A stretch of DNA of 26,449 nucleotides. It comes from an uncultured bacterium. Lineage in GTDB: Bacteria > Gemmatimonadota > Gemmatimonadetes > Longimicrobiales > RSA9. This document shows, piece by piece, positions 22,542 through 26,449 of this stretch (within the stretch, counting starts at the first letter, position 1; each line of letters begins with the position of its first letter). The notes under the pieces are model-generated. The model was not told where the DNA came from, did not search any database, and worked only from the letters and a program-made list of their open reading frames with translations. Location of the stretch: contig CALBZE010000010.1 in NCBI GenBank assembly GCA_937889645.1, positions 1 to 26,449 on the forward strand, in the 5' to 3' direction. Both the position numbers and the translations under genes were made by a program.

Positions 22542-25500
22542 ATGCCCCGATTGTGGAAAAGTGGAAAACTGGATAACGGTGCGGAGCGCGACCGGATGGA
22601 CGCGCGAGACGGCCGCCCGGTACGTCACCGGAGGCGCGCGGGAGGTGGCGCTCCGGATCCTGGAAGCGCGGTTCGGGGAGGGGGAGGGAGAGGGGGAGGG
22701 TGCCGGCGTGGTGGCGGGTGGGGCTGGGGAGCCGGGGAAGGCGCTGGGCGCCAGCCCGTCAGCCGCGCCCGGGACGTCGCCGGGCGGCGACGCGGCCGAC
22801 GGCCGCGGGAGCGGGCAGGTCTTCGAGCTCGCCGACTTCCAGGAAGCCGCCGTCCGCCGGGCGTCCCGTATCCTCGAATCGCGACGCGGCGCGGTGATCG
22901 CGGACAGCGTGGGGCTCGGGAAGACGTACGTCGCGCTCGCGCTGATCGAGCGAGCGCTCCGGGAAGGACGCCGCGTCGCCGTGTTCACCCCAGCCGCGCT
23001 ACGCCGGGAATGGACGCGCGCTCTGGGACGCCTGCGAAGCCGGTACGGGGTGACCGATGCGTACGGGGTGACCGATGCGTACGGGGTGTCCGCGTCGCAC
23101 GGCGCGGCCGCGCGCTCCCACTCCGACGCCCGTGCGACGATGCCCGAAAACATCGCGGCGACCTTGCGCTGCGCACCCGGCGCGCCCGTCGCCGCGCACC
23201 ACGCACCTGTCTCCGCCCCGGGTTCCACGGCCTCCCCACCCTCCGACCCGCCCCGTAGTCCCTTTCTCGCCTGGGTCTCCCACGAACGGCTGAGCCGCGG
23301 GACGTACCCCCGCGCACGCCTCGAGGGACTGGATCTGGTCGTGGTCGACGAGGCGCACGCGTTCCGCTCGCCGCGCACGCGCCGCTACCGGGCGTTGGCG
23401 GAGCTCTGCCGGGGCGCGCGCGTCCTCCTCCTGACCGCGACCCCGGTGAACAACTCCGTGTGGGACCTATACTTCCAACTGCGGCTCTTCGCCGGTGACG
23501 GGGATTTCCGCGACGTCGGCGTCCCGGACCTGAAGGAGGCGATCCGCGCGGCCGCCGAGCCCACCTCGGCCGCGCCCCCGACACTGCTCCCGGTCCTGCG
23601 TGAGGTCATGATCCGCCGCACGCGCCCGTTCCTGCGCGAGCACTACGGCGCGATCCGGACCCCTGGTGCGCCGTCGCCCGTCCGCTTCCCGCGCCGCGCG
23701 GCGCCCGCCCCGGTGCTCTACTCGCTCGACGGCGTCCCTCCCGGCGTCGACGCGATCGTCGAGACGGTCGAGGCGCTCACCTTCGCCGCGTTCCGGCCCG
23801 AACGGTACATCGGCCACGACGTTTCGTGCGCCGGCGCGGAGGCAGGGGGAACCGCGGCCGGGGCGAGCGTCGCCGGCGGGGTCGCCGATCTGATGCGCGC
23901 CGGGCTGCTCAAGCGTCTCGAGTCGAGCCTGGCCGCGTTCCGCGCGAGCGTGCGACGCCAGCTCCGCTACCTCGACGCGTTCCTCGCCGCGCTCGACCGC
24001 GGCCGGCTCCTGCGGCCCCGCGACCACCGCGCCCTCTACACCGCCGGCGGCGACGGCGACCTCACGCAGCTCGTCCTCGAAGAGGTCGCCCTCGTGCCGC
24101 TCCCACGAGCGACCGACGCCCACCTACTCCGCCGCGACGTCGCATCGGACCGCGACCGGCTCGCCGACGTGCTCGCCCGCGCTGGCCCGGACGACCCCAA
24201 GCTCGACCGGCTCATTTCGTTGTTGGACCGCGAGTTGCGCGGGGAGAAGGTGCTGCTGTTCACCGAGTACCGCGACACCGCGCGATACCTCTGGCGCGCG
24301 CTGGTTCGGCGCGGCGGCGTCGCATTGATCGACGGGACCGGCGCGTTCCTCGGGACGTCGCCCGCCGGACGACGTACGGTGATCGAGCGCTTCGCGCCGC
24401 GCGCCAACCACGTACGCCCACCGCCCGCCCGGGAGCGCGTCGACCTCCTCATCGCGACGGACGTGCTGGCGGAGGGTCTCAACCTCCAGGACGCGGCCCA
24501 CGTGGTGAGCTACGACCTGCCCTGGAACCCGGTGCGGCTGATCCAGCGGATCGGACGGATCGACCGCCTCGGCTCGCAGCACGAGGCCGTCCACCCCTAC
24601 CACTTCATCCCGGACCGCGGCCTCGACCGCGCGCTCCGGCTCCTGGACCGGCTGCGCGCCAAGCTCACCGCGATCGGCAGAACCGTCGGCGCGGACGGCG
24701 CGGTGCTGGGCGGCGAGGACGTGCGCTACGGCGCCCTCATCGACCGCCTCGCCGCCGGCGATCCGGACGCGCTGGACGCGATCGAACGCGCGGACGGCGC
24801 CGCGCTCGAAATGCTGGAAGGGTTGAGGGTGGCGTGGGAAAAGGCGACGGCGCGGGCGTACACCGCCGCGCCGCACCCGAGGCCGCCGGACCCGGAAGTG
24901 CCCGACCCCCTGGCGTGGCAACCGCACCCGGAAGACGCCCCGGGCCCCGTCGCCGCATGCGTCGCCGTCGGACCGGCGCACCCGCGCCGGATCCTCGTCG
25001 CCTACCGCGTCGGGACGCGGGTGGCGTGGTGGGTGGTGGAACCGGACCGCCGCGGCCGCCTGTCGCTCGCACGGGACCACGACGCGGCGGCCGCCGAGAT
25101 CCTGCGCGCGGCTCTCGGAGCCAGGGACGCGCCGTCCCCGTCGGACCTGCACCGGCTCGGTCCCGGCGACGCGGCGCCGGGCGTGCTCGCGTCCGGACCG
25201 GGCATCGTCGCGCGACGCCCGCCCACCCTCGCCCCCGACCGTCGCCTCATCGCGCGAGCGCTCGCGGCGGTCCGGCCCGCGGTCGCGGAACGGGTCGCAA
25301 CCCTCGGCGCCGCGCCCCGCCTGTCCGCGGCGTCCGCCGGCGCCGACGCCGCCCGCCGCATCCTCGCCGCGCTCGCCGCGATCCCCGGCGGCCCCGAGCC
25401 GCAACTCTGCGCCCGTGCCGACGTCATCCTCGCCACCCTCGCCCGCCCTCTCGACGCAGGCGCCGAGGCGGCCCTGCGCCGCGCGCTCGATAGCCACACC

Positions 25501-25722
25501 ACGATCAATGGCCACACCGCGATCAATGGCTCCCCCACGACGCGCGACGCGGAACAGACGACCGAGAAGCTCCTCGACGCAGTCGAGGCGGCGATCACGT
25601 GCTCCGGGAACGGCGCGCTACCCCGCCGCCAGTCGCCGTGGACCACCGCGCCGCCCACCGTGCCGGTCGAGCTCATCGGGATCCTCGAGGCTCGCCCCAT
25701 CGAAACCGCAGCCAGGGGTTGA
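22534..25722 (+). CDS. SNF2-type DNA helicase/translocase of the methylase operon
   Basis: The protein has 1062 aa. Motif I is ADSVGLGKT (Lys130), motif II DEAH (272-275), motif III TATPV (301-305), motif V IATDVLAEGLNLQDA, and motif VI QRIGRIDRLG (671-680). VLLFTEYRDTARYLWRAL opens the second RecA lobe. The N-terminus has CPDC (4-7), half of a possible zinc ribbon. A poorly ordered insert lies between motifs I and II (about 170-245) with an 18-bp repeat encoding YGVTDA units, and another between the lobes. The C-terminal 300 residues are Ala/Arg-rich with helical character and unknown function. SNF2 enzymes translocate on duplex DNA; beside a methylase this suggests an ATP-driven effector or restriction arm. 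The start ATG 22534 overlaps the preceding stop. A terminator follows directly. Confidence 0.9.
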   Translation: MVECPDCGKVENWITVRSATGWTRETAARYVTGGAREVALRILEARFGEGEGEGEGAGVVAGGAGEPGKALGASPSAAPGTSPGGDAADGRGSGQVFELADFQEAAVRRASRILESRRGAVIADSVGLGKTYVALALIERALREGRRVAVFTPAALRREWTRALGRLRSRYGVTDAYGVTDAYGVSASHGAAARSHSDARATMPENIAATLRCAPGAPVAAHHAPVSAPGSTASPPSDPPRSPFLAWVSHERLSRGTYPRARLEGLDLVVVDEAHAFRSPRTRRYRALAELCRGARVLLLTATPVNNSVWDLYFQLRLFAGDGDFRDVGVPDLKEAIRAAAEPTSAAPPTLLPVLREVMIRRTRPFLREHYGAIRTPGAPSPVRFPRRAAPAPVLYSLDGVPPGVDAIVETVEALTFAAFRPERYIGHDVSCAGAEAGGTAAGASVAGGVADLMRAGLLKRLESSLAAFRASVRRQLRYLDAFLAALDRGRLLRPRDHRALYTAGGDGDLTQLVLEEVALVPLPRATDAHLLRRDVASDRDRLADVLARAGPDDPKLDRLISLLDRELRGEKVLLFTEYRDTARYLWRALVRRGGVALIDGTGAFLGTSPAGRRTVIERFAPRANHVRPPPARERVDLLIATDVLAEGLNLQDAAHVVSYDLPWNPVRLIQRIGRIDRLGSQHEAVHPYHFIPDRGLDRALRLLDRLRAKLTAIGRTVGADGAVLGGEDVRYGALIDRLAAGDPDALDAIERADGAALEMLEGLRVAWEKATARAYTAAPHPRPPDPEVPDPLAWQPHPEDAPGPVAACVAVGPAHPRRILVAYRVGTRVAWWVVEPDRRGRLSLARDHDAAAAEILRAALGARDAPSPSDLHRLGPGDAAPGVLASGPGIVARRPPTLAPDRRLIARALAAVRPAVAERVATLGAAPRLSAASAGADAARRILAALAAIPGGPEPQLCARADVILATLARPLDAGAEAALRRALDSHTTINGHTAINGSPTTRDAEQTTEKLLDAVEAAITCSGNGALPRRQSPWTTAPPTVPVELIGILEARPIETAARG
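23043..23093 (+). repeat. 18-bp in-frame tandem repeat in the helicase
   Basis: TACGGGGTGACCGATGCG occurs twice in succession, followed by a third partial copy (TACGGGGTGTCC). It encodes YGVTDA, YGVTDA, YGVSAS inside the insert between motifs I and II. Confidence 0.8.
25494..25533 (+). repeat. second 18-bp repeat near the helicase C-terminus
   Basis: Two near-identical copies of GCCACACCACGATCAATG encode HTTING and HTAING. They lie in a low-complexity C-terminal region and differ by one base. Confidence 0.75.
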
Positions 25723-25750
25723 CCCGGCACCCTCATCGGGTTAGTTTTTT
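25721..25750 (+). terminator. intrinsic terminator of the methylase-helicase operon
   Basis: GACCCG (25721-25726) pairs with CGGGTT (25737-25742) around a 10-base loop, followed by TAG and six Ts (25745-25750). The stem begins within the stop codon of the helicase gene. The stem is short, but the U-tract is one of very few T-runs in the window. Confidence 0.55.
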
Positions 25751-25765
25751 ATGCTCGGAACACAT

Positions 25766-25838
25766 TCCCGCGTAGCTCAGCTGGTAGAGCAGACGGCTGT
25801 TAACCGTCGGGTCGCAGGTTCGAGTCCTGCCGCGGGAG
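25766..25838 (+). tRNA. tRNA-Asn (anticodon GTT)
   Basis: The cloverleaf is complete in 73 nt. The acceptor TCCCGCG pairs with CGCGGGA, the D stem is GCTC/GAGC with loop AGCTGGTA, and the anticodon stem GACGG/CCGTC holds loop CTGTTAA, giving anticodon GTT. The variable loop is GGGTC, and the T stem GCAGG/CCTGC has loop TTCGAGT. The discriminator is G and the 3' CCA is not encoded. It decodes AAC and AAT. It lies directly after the terminator of the helicase operon. Confidence 0.96.
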
Positions 25839-25844
25839 CTGACA

Positions 25845-25885
25845 GGCCGCCGGAATCCGTTGGGACACAACGGGTTTCGGCGGCC
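25845..25885 (+). terminator. 18-bp stem hairpin downstream of tRNA-Asn
   Basis: GGCCGCCGGAATCCGTTG (25845-25862) pairs along its whole length with 25868-25885 around the loop GGACA, with two G-U pairs. GTTGCATTTTGGTT follows, a loose T-rich stretch. It most likely ends the tRNA transcript. Confidence 0.65.
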
Positions 25886-26274
25886 GTTGCATTTTGGTTG
25901 CACGTTTTCGCGTCCGGACCTGTAACGACGGGGGAGAGGGTTGCCCCCCGTCCGCCCACCCCGCCGCTCCGCCCCTTCGCCCACGCCGCTCCCTGCGCCA
26001 CCGCCTGTCGCGTCCTCATGATCCCCTCCTGGCCCGTCGTGCTTCATGATAGCGGCCCTGACCCCCCAACAACCACACCCCCTGTAGATGGGGATGTCCG
26101 GGCGGCACCGTCGTCCACGATGGGCAGTTGAGCGGGTAAGCCGCCGCAAGCCCCGGTCCCCAGCCCCCTCATGAGGAACCGCCCCCTAACTCGGGTGAGT
26201 CCAGCGAGACGCTGAATCGAAAGCGGTACGCAGAGGGTGCTTGTCCACAAGGCATTGGCCAATACCGGGTCGCC
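25886..26274. other. non-coding stretch between tRNA-Asn and the IS end
   Basis: I see no supported gene here. The short open frames on either strand are C/G-rich or run antisense through the tRNA. A 10-bp palindrome ATTGGCCAAT lies at 26254-26263, just before the IS end. Confidence 0.5.
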
Positions 26275-26449
26275 TGTGTCAATGGCGATCGAAAATGTCC
26301 CACTTATGGCGACTGAAAATGTCCCACTCGGCGGGGGTGACGAGCCGTCAGTGCGTCGGCACCTCCTGGCGGCCTGATCGCCGCCGTGGGAGTTTGACGT
26401 GACCCCGTTTTCTGTACCAGCCGTTATGGGAGTACGGGATGGGAAGTGG
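26275..26449 (+). mobile_element. end of an IS21-like insertion sequence (cut by window edge)
   Basis: From TGTGTCAATGG (26275) onward there are two copies of a 20-bp unit, GGCGATCGAAAATGTCCCAC (26284-26303) and GGCGACTGAAAATGTCCCAC (26308-26327), with a 24-bp period. Multiple terminal repeats containing GAAAATxxCCCAC next to a TG terminus are characteristic of IS21-family ends, where they bind the IstA transposase. The remaining 120 bases would be the leader of istA; an ATG at 26426 opens a frame that leaves the window after eight codons and cannot be judged. The other end, the transposase genes and the target duplication are outside the window. Confidence 0.6.
26284..26327 (+). repeat. paired 20-bp terminal repeats of the IS end
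   Basis: Two direct copies differ at two positions and are separated by TTAT. They are the probable transposase-binding units of the IS21-like element. Confidence 0.8.

Noticed and set aside
24124..25515. Minus-strand open frame antisense to the helicase C-terminal half
   Set aside because: Shadow frame; the helicase motifs on the plus strand continue through the region.
18472..25722. Complete DISARM or BREX system
   Set aside because: No DrmA, DrmB, PglZ, BrxL or BrxC-like protein is present in the window, so only component-level similarity can be claimed.
25733..26149. Minus-strand open frame through the tRNA whose translation contains RTRTCDPTVNSRLLYQL
   Set aside because: This is the well-known false protein produced by translating tRNA genes antisense; it has no independent support.

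Overview
The window is chromosomal DNA from a bacterium with very high GC content. Genes are dense, codons end mostly in G or C, many starts are GTG, and several genes overlap at stop/start. Hints to lineage are a long-form IspH of the cyanobacterial/plant-like length class, a lipoprotein L,D-transpeptidase (a peptidoglycan-walled, probably diderm cell), a BTAD/AAA regulator, an RMND1-like protein, and possible leaderless transcription of tdk. Gemmatimonadota, Chloroflexota or a related uncultured high-GC phylum would fit, but no marker here settles it.

Layout. (a) 1-6.4 kb is housekeeping: the 5' part of an M42 aminopeptidase and doxX on the minus strand, then ispH and an L,D-transpeptidase lipoprotein on the plus strand. 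A TPR / degenerate HD-GYP / pseudo-receiver protein follows, overlapping tail to tail with a minus-strand SRPBCC protein that sits behind a GNAT acetyltransferase. (b) About 6.9-12.4 kb is visibly AT-richer in most of its length. It holds a large BTAD-AAA-TPR regulator (minus), a divergent AraC-type regulator (plus), and a membrane-anchored canonical HD-GYP phosphodiesterase (minus) preceded by a 25-residue hydrophobic small ORF. The divergent promoter region has a 13-bp direct repeat with a 22-bp period, which looks like an operator. (c) 12.4-18.4 kb returns to high GC: an unrecognised two-repeat protein, a small SWIM zinc-finger protein, a secreted GH3 hydrolase, and a compact operon of thymidine kinase, an RMND1/YagE-like membrane protein and a CsaA-like tRNA-binding protein.

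(d) 18.5-25.7 kb is the most interesting part: three overlapping genes encoding an 1178-aa Eco57I/PglX-like adenine methylase, a 178-aa protein resembling a degenerate phospholipase-D-fold domain, and a 1062-aa SNF2-type helicase, closed by an intrinsic terminator. It reads as a compact restriction or phage-defence module that shares component types with DISARM (methylase, PLD, SNF2) but lacks DrmA and DrmB. No intact nuclease motif is visible in it. It is followed at once by tRNA-Asn(GTT), a strong 18-bp hairpin, a non-coding stretch, and the end of what looks like an IS21-family insertion sequence cut by the window edge. A methylase/helicase module, a tRNA and an IS end together suggest an accessory locus.

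Several genes carry short in-frame tandem repeats in linkers (12 bp in the TPR protein, 18 bp twice in the helicase, a Gly-rich tract in the methylase), and an intergenic 20-bp GC-rich repeat lies downstream of the transpeptidase gene.
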